Shown piece after piece: positions 22,877-30,211 of a DNA stretch of 44,390 bases; position 1 is the stretch's first letter, and each line of letters begins with the position of its first letter. The DNA comes from a virus. A program made the position numbers and the translations under genes. The notes under the pieces are model-generated. The model did not search any database. It was not told the DNA's origin and worked only from the letters and a program-made list of their open reading frames with translations. Location of the stretch: IMG/VR virus record IMGVR_UViG_3300017991_000169, positions 1-44,390 of that record, one strand, 5' to 3'.

Positions 22877-24167
22877 CCAGGCGACTCCGTGCCGTCGCAA
22901 CCGCGTCCTTGTCGCGGTCGTATCCAATCCAACGCCGGTCAAGTTGTTTTGCCGCAAGAAGCGCCGTACCGCTACCGCAGCAGGGGTCACAGACGATACC
23001 CCTCTTGGGACAGAGGGGTGCAATAAAGTGGGCCGCCTCTGCAACCGCTTGTTGCCAGGGATGATCGGCCTTCTCTTTGCCACCGGAGACCACATCCCGG
23101 AACCAGTCCCAATCGACTTTCAAAGGAGGTCGATAGGCGGCAACAACGGGTTTCCACCCAGTCCGCACGTGGAACTTGCGAAAACGTGCATCGCCACCAG
23201 TATGCAAGACACAGAACGTCCAGGCGTACTTCAGATGCTTCGCAATGCCGGTCATCACGTCCGGGAGATGGGCCTTGCCGGAATAGGCTAGCAACCAACC
23301 GCCGGGGACCAGCTTGTCCGCGGCAAACGCAGCCAGGTCCTCATAAAGGCTTGCCGATTCCTGGTCGTACGGCGGATCGGTCAAAATGAGGTCCACCGAT
23401 CCAGCCGCCAGCTTGACCGTCCGGAAGTCGGCCACCTTGATACCGTTGTCTCCCCTCCGCTTTTTGGCCGCGGACGCCCTGGCCTTCTTTGTCTCGGCCA
23501 CTTTCTTCTCGGCCGTGACGATGCGGGACACCTGGGATTGGTTGATCCCGTAGTCGGCAGCGACCTGCGCCTGGGTCTCCCCCGAGTTGATCCGTTCAAC
23601 GATTCGTGGCTTCTGTTCAGCAGGTACCTTGACCTTGGCGTCCGGGGCTGGAGTATGCGTAATGCCAATACTGGCATTACGCATACCCTTCTCGGCCAGC
23701 CAAACCGCAACGGTTTGCCGTGCCACCCCAAGGGCACCCGCCACCTTGGTCTGCGTCCATTTCTTTGCGTCTTCCTGGCGGAGTGCCTTGGCGACGGCCT
23801 GCATCTGTTTCCTCGCCTTGGCCTTTTGGGTCGGCGACAGGTTCCGCCGGCAGAAGTTGACCCGGAAGACAAAGGCTTTCTTTTCGGCCTCGGTCAGACC
23901 ACGGATCACCCGTGTCTTGGCCTTCGGATCAATCTTCTGCCGGTGATGGCCATCCAGGATGTTGCCATCCTCGTCAACGAGGACTGGATCTCGCTGGCCA
24001 TTGGTTTTGATGTCAGCCTTCAACGCATCGAACTCTTCGGTCGATAACGGAGGCAACAAGTCCGCAAAGGGAGTCGCCATAGGGCAATCCGTGCCAATCG
24101 TGTCAGTTGGAGCACCAACTGGTCGCCGCAGAGGCAGCAAGAAGGTGCTTAGGTTTGGGAAACGCAT
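22860..24167 (-). CDS. ParB-domain / N4- or N6-DNA methyltransferase fusion
   Basis: A 435-aa protein. Residues about 30-110 are a ParB/Srx-like nuclease-fold domain (EEFDALKADIKTNGQRDPVLVDEDGNILDGHHR). Two HTH segments follow (QTKVAGALGVARQTVAVWL; TQAQVAADYGINQSQVSRIV). The C-terminal 190 residues are a beta-class amino methyltransferase, with DLILTDPPYD (motif IV) before CDPCCGSGTALLAAKQLDRRWIGYD (SAM motif). Such fusions methylate phage DNA at sites chosen by the HTH/ParB part. The promoter TTGACA-N17-TACACT is at 24196-24224 and its transcript would begin about 22 nt before 24167, which supports this ATG over the one at 24080. A perfect palindrome is inserted in the linker. Confidence 0.9.
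   Translation of the reverse strand: MRFPNLSTFLLPLRRPVGAPTDTIGTDCPMATPFADLLPPLSTEEFDALKADIKTNGQRDPVLVDEDGNILDGHHRQKIDPKAKTRVIRGLTEAEKKAFVFRVNFCRRNLSPTQKAKARKQMQAVAKALRQEDAKKWTQTKVAGALGVARQTVAVWLAEKGMRNASIGITHTPAPDAKVKVPAEQKPRIVERINSGETQAQVAADYGINQSQVSRIVTAEKKVAETKKARASAAKKRRGDNGIKVADFRTVKLAAGSVDLILTDPPYDQESASLYEDLAAFAADKLVPGGWLLAYSGKAHLPDVMTGIAKHLKYAWTFCVLHTGGDARFRKFHVRTGWKPVVAAYRPPLKVDWDWFRDVVSGGKEKADHPWQQAVAEAAHFIAPLCPKRGIVCDPCCGSGTALLAAKQLDRRWIGYDRDKDAVATARSRLDDPAV
23653..23686. repeat. 15-bp perfect hairpin inside the methyltransferase gene
   Basis: GTATGCGTAATGCCA, loop ATAC, TGGCATTACGCATAC. It encodes GMRNASIGITHTP in the linker between the ParB/HTH part and the methyltransferase part. 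The self-complementary form and the linker position suggest an inserted mobile palindromic element (REP-like) tolerated in frame. Confidence 0.85.
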
Positions 24168-24195
24168 GTCCTGGTGATTCCCAGGACGGCCGTTG

Positions 24196-24224
24196 AGTGT
24201 AAACTATCGTTTACTTTCTGTCAA
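24196..24224 (-). promoter_or_regulatory. Early operon promoter with operator
   Basis: On the minus strand, TTGACA (24224-24219), 17-bp spacer, TACACT (24201-24196). The palindrome GTAAAC-N4-GTTTAC (24199-24214) overlaps the spacer and -10. The -35 lies inside the end of the repressor gene. It drives the methyltransferase, initiator and dnaB operon, and should be shut by a repressor bound to the palindrome. Confidence 0.85.
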
Positions 24225-24447
24225 CAGCACTTGGGAGATTTTTTTCGGTGAGCGTATCTACGGTAGTGCCAAGGGCTTCGGCTATCCGGAAAGCCACGGG
24301 CAGGGTCGGGGTGGCATGGCCTCGGATGATCCGATTCAGAAATACCCGGGAAATCCCTGCGGACGCTGCGATGCGTCCCTGGTTGCCGTTACAGACGAGG
24401 CCGAGATTTCGGCGGAACGCTTCGACTTGTTGACTTGACATCTTCAT
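24211..24447 (-). CDS. XRE-family repressor, leaderless
   Basis: A 78-aa single HTH domain protein: FRRNLGLVCNGNQGRIAASAGISRVFLNRIIRGHATPTLPVAFRIAEALGTTVDTL. It is likely the CI-like master repressor. Its own promoter and the following operon promoter contain matching operator-like sequences (AGTGTAAACT(A/G)TCGT). The -10 of its promoter ends 7 bp before the ATG at 24447, so the mRNA is leaderless; an ATG at 24441 is an alternative. There is no cleavage domain, so induction would not follow the RecA/LexA-type pathway. Confidence 0.87.
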   Translation of the reverse strand: MKMSSQQVEAFRRNLGLVCNGNQGRIAASAGISRVFLNRIIRGHATPTLPVAFRIAEALGTTVDTLTEKNLPSAVDRK

Positions 24448-24454
24448 GCCCCCA

Positions 24455-24483
24455 AGTGTAAACTGTCGTGCACAGCGTGTCAA
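24455..24483 (-). promoter_or_regulatory. Repressor promoter with operator
   Basis: On the minus strand, TTGACA (24483-24478), exact 17-bp spacer, TACACT (24460-24455). The plus-strand sequence AGTGTAAACTGTCGT in the -10/spacer matches AGTGTAAACTATCGT at the downstream early promoter, 14 of 15 bases. The repressor may therefore bind both. The start codon lies at the predicted transcription start. Confidence 0.85.
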
Positions 24484-24675
24484 GTTGAAAAAGTCGACAA
24501 CCCACGGCAGCGTGTCAGCGTATGATCGGCCCGTCAGGATCTGTCGTGAGAAGCAGAGCGGGCGGCTGCGAAGGCAAAGGTCCCGTGAGGCTAGCGGGGC
24601 TTGACGGCAGATAACGCCAGCCCATACCACTGCGTCAGGTGCAGCCGGGTGGGCCGATCGCCGTGGGTTGTTTGT

Positions 24676-24711
24676 AGTCGCCCCAACATCGGGGCCTAGC
24701 GAGGCGGAGAA
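24676..24711 (+). repeat. 36-bp leader repeat, copy 1
   Basis: AGTCGCCCC, two variable bases, then ATCGGGGC and CTAGCGAGGCGGAGAA. GCCCC/GGGGC forms a 5-bp hairpin. It is followed by an extra RBS (AAGGAGG) for the 62-aa gene. Confidence 0.85.
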
Positions 24712-24728
24712 CCAACAAGGAGGATGAG

Positions 24729-24917
24729 ATGAGTGAGGGTCAATTGCGGAGTGAGGCACAGGCCCGGCTTGACCGAAAACTTGAACGCATGGGCATCGTA
24801 GCCCCCGACGAGGAGCTCTCCGAAGCGGAATTGCGGGATATGTACCGCGATGAGCTGCGAGGCGTCTACGAAGAGGAGATGGACCGGGAATACTATGGTA
24901 CAGGCGGTGTATGGTGA
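24729..24917 (+). CDS. Small acidic helical protein
   Basis: A 62-aa protein, highly charged and acidic (EEELSEAELRDMYRDELRGVYEEEMDREYYG), with no membrane segment or known domain. A strong AAGGAGGATGAG RBS is present. It is the first of five small plus-strand genes transcribed away from the repressor. Confidence 0.68.
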   Translation: MSEGQLRSEAQARLDRKLERMGIVAPDEELSEAELRDMYRDELRGVYEEEMDREYYGTGGVW

Positions 24918-24918
24918 C

Positions 24919-24954
24919 AGTCGCCCCAGGATCGGGGCCTAGCGAGGCGGAGAA
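24919..24954 (+). repeat. 36-bp leader repeat, copy 2
   Basis: 34 of 36 bases match copy 1. Here the GCGGAG at its end serves directly as RBS for the DUF3820-like gene. The two differences lie in the hairpin loop, so pairing is conserved. Confidence 0.85.
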
Positions 24955-24957
24955 GTG

Positions 24958-25338
24958 ATGACCATCGAAGCAAACATCGCGGCCCGCAAGGCTGCCCATA
25001 CCATCCATGACCTGGCGAGGGACGAGGCCTTCAACCACCAAGGCCAGGCCGCAGTCCACTTCTGGGAGTCACTGAACGGTCTCGTCGCAGATGTCCTGCC
25101 AGTCACCCCGGCCAAGACAGCTCCCATCCCCGCCATGACCGATGCCGAAGCTAGGCAGTTCGGCCAGACGACCATGCCGTTCGGCAAACACAGCGGGCAG
25201 CGGGTGGACGAGGTGCCCATCGACTATTTGGAATGGCTCGACGAGCAGCCTGACTTCCGCCGGGACCTGAATCGGTACTTGCGGAGTGAACGAGTGAGCG
25301 AAGAGTCTAACGCCCCGGGACCCCCTGACGGATGGTGA
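24958..25338 (+). CDS. DUF3820-like protein
   Basis: A 126-aa protein. Residues about 70-110 (QTTMPFGKHSGQRVDEVPIDYLEWLDEQPDFRRDLNRYL) match the DUF3820 'F-G-K-H-x-G' type found in many phage and bacterial small proteins, often fused to exonuclease-like domains. The N-terminal helical part is not recognised. An in-frame GTG at 24955 is an alternative start. The biochemical role of the family is unclear. Confidence 0.75.
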   Translation: MTIEANIAARKAAHTIHDLARDEAFNHQGQAAVHFWESLNGLVADVLPVTPAKTAPIPAMTDAEARQFGQTTMPFGKHSGQRVDEVPIDYLEWLDEQPDFRRDLNRYLRSERVSEESNAPGPPDGW

Positions 25339-25342
25339 TTCC

Positions 25343-25537
25343 ATGACCTTGGACCATTACATCGGTACTCACGTTGCCCCCAAGGAAAAGATCCGAGGGG
25401 ACAAGCGTGGTACGTGGATTTCCCCAGACACTCGGCTGGTGATTGTTGCGGCATACGGGCAGCATGTCGATCTTGATTGGCCTGATGGTGGGCGGGCTGC
25501 AAACCAAGTACATTTGTCAAAGTTGCGAACCGCATAA
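25343..25537 (+). CDS. Hypothetical 64-aa protein
   Basis: A small beta-rich protein (TWISPDTRLVIVAAYGQHVDLDWPDGG). It begins 4 bp after the previous stop, so it is read by coupling. No family is recognised. Confidence 0.6.
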   Translation: MTLDHYIGTHVAPKEKIRGDKRGTWISPDTRLVIVAAYGQHVDLDWPDGGRAANQVHLSKLRTA

Positions 25538-25553
25538 CCGAGGCGGAGGAGCC

Positions 25554-25745
25554 ATGAAGTACCACGACTTCATGTACGAAAATCTCGATCCACGCTGCCA
25601 GTACCCGAGCACCTCACGCTGGGACTACTGCTGGGCCTACGCCCACCACGTCGACGGCACGCCAGGCTACGAGGATCTTGAGGCGATCTGCCGTAAGTGC
25701 GAGCACTGGAAGCCTGAGCGGAATCCGGCAAAGCAAGGAGGGTGA
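25554..25745 (+). CDS. Small Cys/Trp-rich protein
   Basis: A 63-aa protein with MKYHDFMYENLDPRCQYPSTSRWDYCWAYAHHVDG and a later CRKCEHW pair, which suggests zinc binding by up to four Cys. The RBS GCGGAGGAG resembles that at the 36-bp repeats. No family is recognised. Confidence 0.62.
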   Translation: MKYHDFMYENLDPRCQYPSTSRWDYCWAYAHHVDGTPGYEDLEAICRKCEHWKPERNPAKQGG

Positions 25746-25746
25746 G

Positions 25747-25932
25747 ATGCCAGAGATGACCAACGACCCAAGCGTGGTCTACAGCATGCTCAATGGCGAC
25801 GAGCTGGACATGCGGGATCTGATCCACCAGCTAGAAGACGTCGCGGATAACGACCCCAGTACACACGTACGATTTCTGGCCGCCGTGGGCTGTGCCTTGG
25901 TGCAGCAAGTGGGCACGCCCGTAGACAGTTAA
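25747..25932 (+). CDS. Hypothetical 61-aa acidic protein
   Basis: MPEMTNDPSVVYSMLNGDELDMRDLIHQLEDVADNDPS..., an acidic helical protein. It starts at the stop of the previous gene (TGAGATG context with AAGGAGG). It is the last gene of the plus-strand group and ends just before the first 50-bp direct repeat. Confidence 0.62.
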   Translation: MPEMTNDPSVVYSMLNGDELDMRDLIHQLEDVADNDPSTHVRFLAAVGCALVQQVGTPVDS

Positions 25933-25940
25933 GGATAGGC

Positions 25941-25990
25941 GGCACATGCGGCGCTAGGTCGGCGGAGCGTAGGGCGGCGAGTAGATCGTC
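25941..25990. repeat. 50-bp direct repeat, left copy
   Basis: 47 of 50 bases match 27116-27165. Read on the minus strand it encodes a remnant of the C-terminus of the 306-aa tail protein (YSPPYAPPT in place of WSPPYAPPT), followed by a stop. It marks the left border of the XRE-containing cassette. Confidence 0.9.
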
Positions 25991-26012
25991 CCTTTTCTAG
26001 CGGTGACCGCCC

Positions 26013-26228
26013 CTAACCGAACTGCTCGCGGCCGTTCTCGTAGCGATAGGCGCAGCCGATCGCGTCGGCCAGACGATGCAGCGTCCGGCGATCGGGCTCC
26101 TCCTCGCCTCTCTCGTAGTCCGAGATCGAGGACTGCCAGAGTCCGGCTCGCTCGGCCAGCTCGATCTGTGTCAGCCCGGCGGCGGTCCGCGCCGCGCGGA
26201 TCTGCTCGCCGATTGTTGTCAGCGGCAT
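26013..26228 (-). CDS. XRE-family HTH regulator of the 1.2-kb cassette
   Basis: A 71-aa Cro/CI-type HTH protein: TIGEQIRAARTAAGLTQIELAERAGLWQSSISDYERGEEEPDRRTLHRLADAIGCAY. It overlaps the upstream 67-aa gene by 10 bp. It is the third independent HTH regulator in the window and belongs to the cassette bounded by direct repeats. Confidence 0.88.
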   Translation of the reverse strand: MPLTTIGEQIRAARTAAGLTQIELAERAGLWQSSISDYERGEEEPDRRTLHRLADAIGCAYRYENGREQFG

Positions 26229-26422
26229 TGCGCATACTCTCCGTTACTTAGCGCAGCGCGTACGCTGGATTCGACATCTCGCTGCTCTGCGCAGCTAAGG
26301 TTGGCCATCCAACCTTGCTGGTATAGCAGCGCTACTGCACGCTGCTCGGCACGCTCGGGACAAGAGTCGAGCGCGATTGCAATAGCCTCGGCTATTGCTT
26401 TCTCCAGCGTATAACTACCCAT
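26219..26422 (-). CDS. Hypothetical 67-aa protein of cassette
   Basis: A helical protein (MGSYTLEKAIAEAIAIALDSCPERAEQRAVALLYQQGW). GGGAGTGAG serves as RBS before the ATG at 26422. No family is recognised. Confidence 0.6.
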   Translation of the reverse strand: MGSYTLEKAIAEAIAIALDSCPERAEQRAVALLYQQGWMANLSCAEQRDVESSVRAALSNGEYAQCR

Positions 26423-26475
26423 CTTACTCACTCCCTTTCTGCCGCCAACCCGGCGGCTGGGTGCGGCGTGTGCCG

Positions 26476-26979
26476 CTATTTGTTGCCTCTCGCCGATGTG
26501 GTCGCGACCACGGACTCCACGCACGTTCGGAGGCTTGCCGGCGCCGAAGCATTCACGCTGTGTGCGTCTCGGAACACCCTAGCGAGGACGTATCCGCCGC
26601 CGGTGACGTGGACTATTTCGCTCGTCGGCTGCACGACGGTCCAGCCAGCCTCCGCAAGTTCCCTTGCGATCCTGCGGAGCTGAGCGGTCGTTCGCCTGGT
26701 CGTCCGCGATCCATGCTCGTGGATCCACCGCCGGATGGCCTCTCGCTGATCCTCCGCAGGATTCACCGTGTAATCGGCCGTCGCGTAAGCGTCCGCATGA
26801 TCGGCAATACGCACCGTGATCTCGTCGCCGTCGTCGCCGGTCAACGTGAGGTAGTGCGTGCCGGTCTGCGCGATGTGGCCGTGGACCTCGATATTCCAGG
26901 TCCGTGCCCATCCCTCGATCTGCCGCACCTGCGGACCCGGCCACCCGACCTGACCGCGTGTCTTTCGGAACTGTGCCAT
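26476..26979 (-). CDS. Hypothetical 167-aa cassette protein
   Basis: The first gene after a strong promoter. It has a WNIEVHGHIAQTGTHYLTLTGDDGDEITVRIADHAD beta domain, then a helical segment (TTRRTTAQLRRIARELAEAGWTVVQ) and a Ser/Ala tail. A GGAGGTG RBS precedes the ATG at 26979. It may be a moron protein, but no function can be assigned. Confidence 0.65.
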   Translation of the reverse strand: MAQFRKTRGQVGWPGPQVRQIEGWARTWNIEVHGHIAQTGTHYLTLTGDDGDEITVRIADHADAYATADYTVNPAEDQREAIRRWIHEHGSRTTRRTTAQLRRIARELAEAGWTVVQPTSEIVHVTGGGYVLARVFRDAHSVNASAPASLRTCVESVVATTSARGNK

Positions 26980-27001
26980 GTCGTTCACCTCCATTACTTG
27001 T

Positions 27002-27029
27002 ATTATAGGCCATCCCCGATATAGGTCAA
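27002..27029 (-). promoter_or_regulatory. Strong sigma70 promoter of the cassette
   Basis: On the minus strand, TTGACC (27029-27024), 16-bp spacer, TATAAT (27007-27002). The predicted start lies about 16 nt before the ATG at 26979, leaving room for the RBS. It makes the cassette an independent transcription unit. Confidence 0.82.
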
Positions 27030-27115
27030 GAGGAATAATGGCCGCCGGGCGGATTTTCTCCGAAATGGCCCGCTGGGGGGGGGGTGCGTCGACCGCCTCG
27101 TGCTGAACCACGAGT

Positions 27116-27165
27116 GGCACATGCGGCGCTAGGTCGGCGGCGCGTAGGGCGGCGACCAGATCGTC
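27116..27165. repeat. 50-bp direct repeat, right copy
   Basis: Lies over the 3' end of the 306-aa tail protein gene, in its natural coding context. The left copy is at 25941-25990, offset by 1175 bp. Confidence 0.9.
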
Positions 27166-28049
27166 TTCGTGACGACCGGCGGGCCGACGTCGGTCACGAC
27201 CGTCTGCCCGGTCCAGCCGCGTTTATTCGGCTCGATCTGCGTGATGTAGTATTTCGACTCGCGCATGTTCCACGAGCACCGCACCACGTCGCCCGTCTCG
27301 CCCGCGAAGAGGTAGCCGTCGAACGACGACGTACCGCTATTCCAATCGGCCGGCGGATTCCACACCAATTGCGAATCGCCCGCCAGAAAATAATCGTACC
27401 CGCCCGGTCCAACCGTCTGATGCCCCGTCGTCCCGTCCGGCCGGAAGACGGTCACGTATTCCGAGGCGTCCGACGTGTCGAGATTCCCCTCCAGCCGCCC
27501 GTAGAAATCGTCGGGCGTCTGCATGGCGAGGATCTCCCAAACCGGCCGGCTGCCGACGTTCGGCAGATCGATCGGCCCGTCGTGCGGGTTCCAGGCGATC
27601 CCATAGGCACCGACCACCCCATCCGGCGTCGCCGGCTTCGAGTGCCGCCGGAGAAAGTCGACGACCGTGATCGGCTCCTCGTGGTAGCCCACCTCCGAGT
27701 CGCCGAAGTCGCTGGTATAGTCGCCCCGCCAGTCGGTCGCGGGCCACGTCTCGTAGTACGAGATCCCACCGGTCGCGTCGAGGATCGCGCCGGGGGTCCA
27801 ACTGTTCAGCGTGTCGTAGTTCAGCCCGACGTGCGTCTCGGTCGGCGACCAGCGGAGTTTCCAGGCCCGCCCGGTCCCCGGCCCGTTCTGCGGGACCGTC
27901 AAGGCCTCGGTCATCTCGAATCGGCAGATCTCGAACGGCACGACCCGGACCTCGGCCGGCTCGCGTGTCAGATCCGTCGGCATCCGTTCGACGGTCCGCA
28001 CCACGTCGGCGATCCGCCGGGTCGATCGATCGGTGAACGTGTTTCCCAC
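27129..28049 (-). CDS. Distal tail or fibre-associated protein
   Basis: A 306-aa protein with a GTG start at 28049 overlapping the upstream TAG stop. It is rich in Trp, Tyr and Asp in beta patterns (EVRVVPFEICRFEMTEAL; YLFAGETGDVVRCSWNMRESKYYITQIEPNKRGW), like carbohydrate-binding or tail-tip proteins. It is the last gene of the head/tail run, after a 421-aa fibre-like gene. Its last residues are repeated in remnant form 1.2 kb downstream. Confidence 0.68.
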   Translation of the reverse strand: MGNTFTDRSTRRIADVVRTVERMPTDLTREPAEVRVVPFEICRFEMTEALTVPQNGPGTGRAWKLRWSPTETHVGLNYDTLNSWTPGAILDATGGISYYETWPATDWRGDYTSDFGDSEVGYHEEPITVVDFLRRHSKPATPDGVVGAYGIAWNPHDGPIDLPNVGSRPVWEILAMQTPDDFYGRLEGNLDTSDASEYVTVFRPDGTTGHQTVGPGGYDYFLAGDSQLVWNPPADWNSGTSSFDGYLFAGETGDVVRCSWNMRESKYYITQIEPNKRGWTGQTVVTDVGPPVVTKTIWSPPYAPPT

Positions 28050-29314
28050 TAGATAGCCTCTAGCTTCACCGTCTGGTGCTGCCCAACGTCGAACGTCCCC
28101 TCCATGGGCGAACACCGTGTGTGATCGATCCCGTTGGACCACGTGACGGTCTTCAACGGATCGTGAATCGCATAGCCCTGGTAGACGCTGCAATTTGTCA
28201 CGGTCCGCGAACCCATGTCCCGGCGGAAGTCCAACGAGCCGCCGCCACCGACGTTCACCGTCGTTAGCGTCCCGGTCGACTTATAGTAGGCCGTCCCGCC
28301 GTCGAGGTGCCAGGTCGTACAGGTCGCCGACCCGTCGAGGGTCACCTCGCCGCCGGTCTGGGTCACGGTCAGCACCGCATTATCCCCGAGGTCCACCTCG
28401 CCGCCGTCGACGGTGACCGTGCTGCCGGCCCCATTGAGCGTCACCCCATCGCCGCAGATGACCGTGCTGTCGCCGGTCCGGCTGTCAAGGTAGCCGACCT
28501 GGAGCGTCTTGACCGTCGCCGTCTCGCTTCCGAAGATCGCGACGCCCACGTCTCCCTTGATTACCGTCACGGTTCCGTCGGCGTGCCCCGCCTTGTACAG
28601 CATGCACGGGATTCCCGTCTCGGCCCGGGTCCCCTTGTTCCATACGGTCAGACCGCTGGCGGCGTTGGACCCGGCGTCGATCTTCAATCGGCCCGAGCCG
28701 TTCCCCTCGCCCTGGCCGATCGTCACGGCCGTACAGTCGTTTAGTTTCAGATAGGTCGTCCGGTACTCGCCATAGTTGTTCGCGTTCCACTCGGGAAGGC
28801 CGATCTTGCCGGTGTAACTTTGCTTGATTGTCAATGCGGCCAGATTGACGCCGCTTTGATCCAGCAAATAGAGGCAATCAATGTTGTTGTTCTCGAAGAT
28901 CACCGTATCGCCGTTCGCCGGCAACGTGTTGCTATCGAAGTTGCCTGCGATCCACAGGTTGGGCCCGGCGTTGGCTGTGCTGGCCGCTCTCGTGAACGTC
29001 TGATCGTCGGTCCCGCCGCCGTCCGTCTCGGTCGCCGTCACGGTGAACGGCACCCCGGCCGTGTCGGCCGTGAGTGTTACGTGCGTCGTCGAGTCGGTGG
29101 CCGTGATCTCGGCGAACTCCGGCTCCGTCGAGGCGTTCCAGGCCGCTGTGATCCCGGCGGTCACGTTGCCCACGGTCGCGGCCGTCGCCGTGAAACTGAT
29201 CGACTTGTCGTTGATCGTCGCCGTGAAGACGTCGTCGACCTCGACGTTGGCCGGCGTGAGCGTATCGACCTGGGCCACGGCGGCCATCCCGCCCTGCCAT
29301 ACGTGGGTCGCCAT
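28049..29314 (-). CDS. Beta-repeat tail fibre / receptor-binding candidate
   Basis: A 421-aa protein. The N-terminal 110 residues form an Ig-like beta domain (VDDVFTATINDKSISFTATAATVGNVTAGI). The remainder is a solenoid of Gly/Thr/Asp strands (TVICGDGVTLNGAGSTVTVDGGEVDLGDNAVLTV) ending in an aromatic cap. WIAGNFDSNTLPANGDTVIFENN resembles the start of the 490-aa protein encoded at 3314-4786. Its position after the tape measure and tail-tip gene supports a virion adhesin. Confidence 0.78.
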   Translation of the reverse strand: MATHVWQGGMAAVAQVDTLTPANVEVDDVFTATINDKSISFTATAATVGNVTAGITAAWNASTEPEFAEITATDSTTHVTLTADTAGVPFTVTATETDGGGTDDQTFTRAASTANAGPNLWIAGNFDSNTLPANGDTVIFENNNIDCLYLLDQSGVNLAALTIKQSYTGKIGLPEWNANNYGEYRTTYLKLNDCTAVTIGQGEGNGSGRLKIDAGSNAASGLTVWNKGTRAETGIPCMLYKAGHADGTVTVIKGDVGVAIFGSETATVKTLQVGYLDSRTGDSTVICGDGVTLNGAGSTVTVDGGEVDLGDNAVLTVTQTGGEVTLDGSATCTTWHLDGGTAYYKSTGTLTTVNVGGGGSLDFRRDMGSRTVTNCSVYQGYAIHDPLKTVTWSNGIDHTRCSPMEGTFDVGQHQTVKLEAI

Positions 29315-29326
29315 CGTCTATCCTCC

Positions 29327-30211
29327 TCAGTGCAGCGGGATTCCCAACGCTGCGAAGTTGATTGCCTTGTGGGTCTTGAAGTCGATCGTCTCTGGTTTCT
29401 TGAACGACCGCTCCAGCCGGAAGCCGTTCCCGTTGAGCCAGACCTTCCGCCCGGTCAGGACGCCCGAGTCGTCCCGGTCCAGGAAGAGCCCGTCGACGCC
29501 GTCCTTTTTGTGTCGGAACCCCTCGTCGACCACCTGAAACGGGTGCCACTTCTCCGGGTTGATCTCCAGCTCGATAACGATCTGCTGGTACGGCTCCCCG
29601 TTGGCGGCGAACATCTCCGTGGCGTCGATCCGGTTGATCTTGGCCGTATGCTGCGGGTAGGTCGCCCGGCCGATCGTGATCGCGTCCTCGTTGATACAGT
29701 TCTCGGCCCCGTCGGCCAGCGGCTCGTCCAGCGCTACGGCGGCCCACCGGAACGTGTAGATCGGGTGATAGACGAACATCCCCGGCGGCGGGTCGAACGG
29801 GTCGCCGGCCGAGTTCTTGAACCCCTTGCCGTCGAGGTCCTGCAACCGGTGCGTCAGGTAGGGCCGGCTCGTGCGGGTCCGCTGCGGCTTCGCCTCGGCG
29901 GCCATCTGCGGCGTCTGCGGCGTGCCCGGTTTGCCCGGGTGCGGGGCGATCTGCCGATAGGTATAGTTTATTTCCCATACGTTGTCGTGGCCGACCTGCT
30001 GCGGGTCGATCTCGGTGACGACCGCCGAGGCGTCCTGGTCATAGGCCGCGTTGTACTGCGGCAGCCCGGCGTCGGCCATGACCTTCCGGCCGTCGTCGTT
30101 GTAGCTGTCCGTTACCGCGAGCCAGACGTCGTAGTACGAGACGTTGCCCGACTGGTCGCGGACGGGTCCGCGCCGGCTACCGGGTTTGCGTCGCACGGCG
30201 GTCACGGCCAT
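29327..30211 (-). CDS. Distal tail protein candidate
   Basis: A 294-aa protein directly after the tape measure gene. Its order and size match distal tail/tail-tip baseplate genes of siphoviruses. It has a PDxxxW-poor, mixed beta sequence (EINPEKWHPFQVVDEGF; FLDRDDSGVLTGRKVWLNGNGFRL). The assignment rests on synteny and not on a motif. Confidence 0.62.
   Translation of the reverse strand: MAVTAVRRKPGSRRGPVRDQSGNVSYYDVWLAVTDSYNDDGRKVMADAGLPQYNAAYDQDASAVVTEIDPQQVGHDNVWEINYTYRQIAPHPGKPGTPQTPQMAAEAKPQRTRTSRPYLTHRLQDLDGKGFKNSAGDPFDPPPGMFVYHPIYTFRWAAVALDEPLADGAENCINEDAITIGRATYPQHTAKINRIDATEMFAANGEPYQQIVIELEINPEKWHPFQVVDEGFRHKKDGVDGLFLDRDDSGVLTGRKVWLNGNGFRLERSFKKPETIDFKTHKAINFAALGIPLH

Larger units (their letters stand above)
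24448..24728. other. Divergent regulatory region, repressor versus plus-strand genes
   Basis: A 281-bp noncoding gap. The right part contains the first copy of a 36-bp repeat and the RBS of the 62-aa gene. A weak plus-strand promoter candidate is TTGACG at 24601 with a 17-bp spacer and ATACCA. No gene is seen. Confidence 0.5.

Noticed and set aside
22274-24447. Integrase or transposase in the regulatory region
   Set aside because: No tyrosine or serine recombinase motif was found here or elsewhere. The enzymes present are a methyltransferase and a possible nuclease.
24211-25059. Long minus-strand extension of the repressor to 282 aa
   Set aside because: The extension covers the promoter, divergent region and plus-strand genes, and its sequence has no domain. 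The HTH part begins at 24447.
26476-27120. Longer start for the 167-aa cassette protein
   Set aside because: The extension covers the strong promoter at 27002-27029; the ATG at 26979 has a good RBS.
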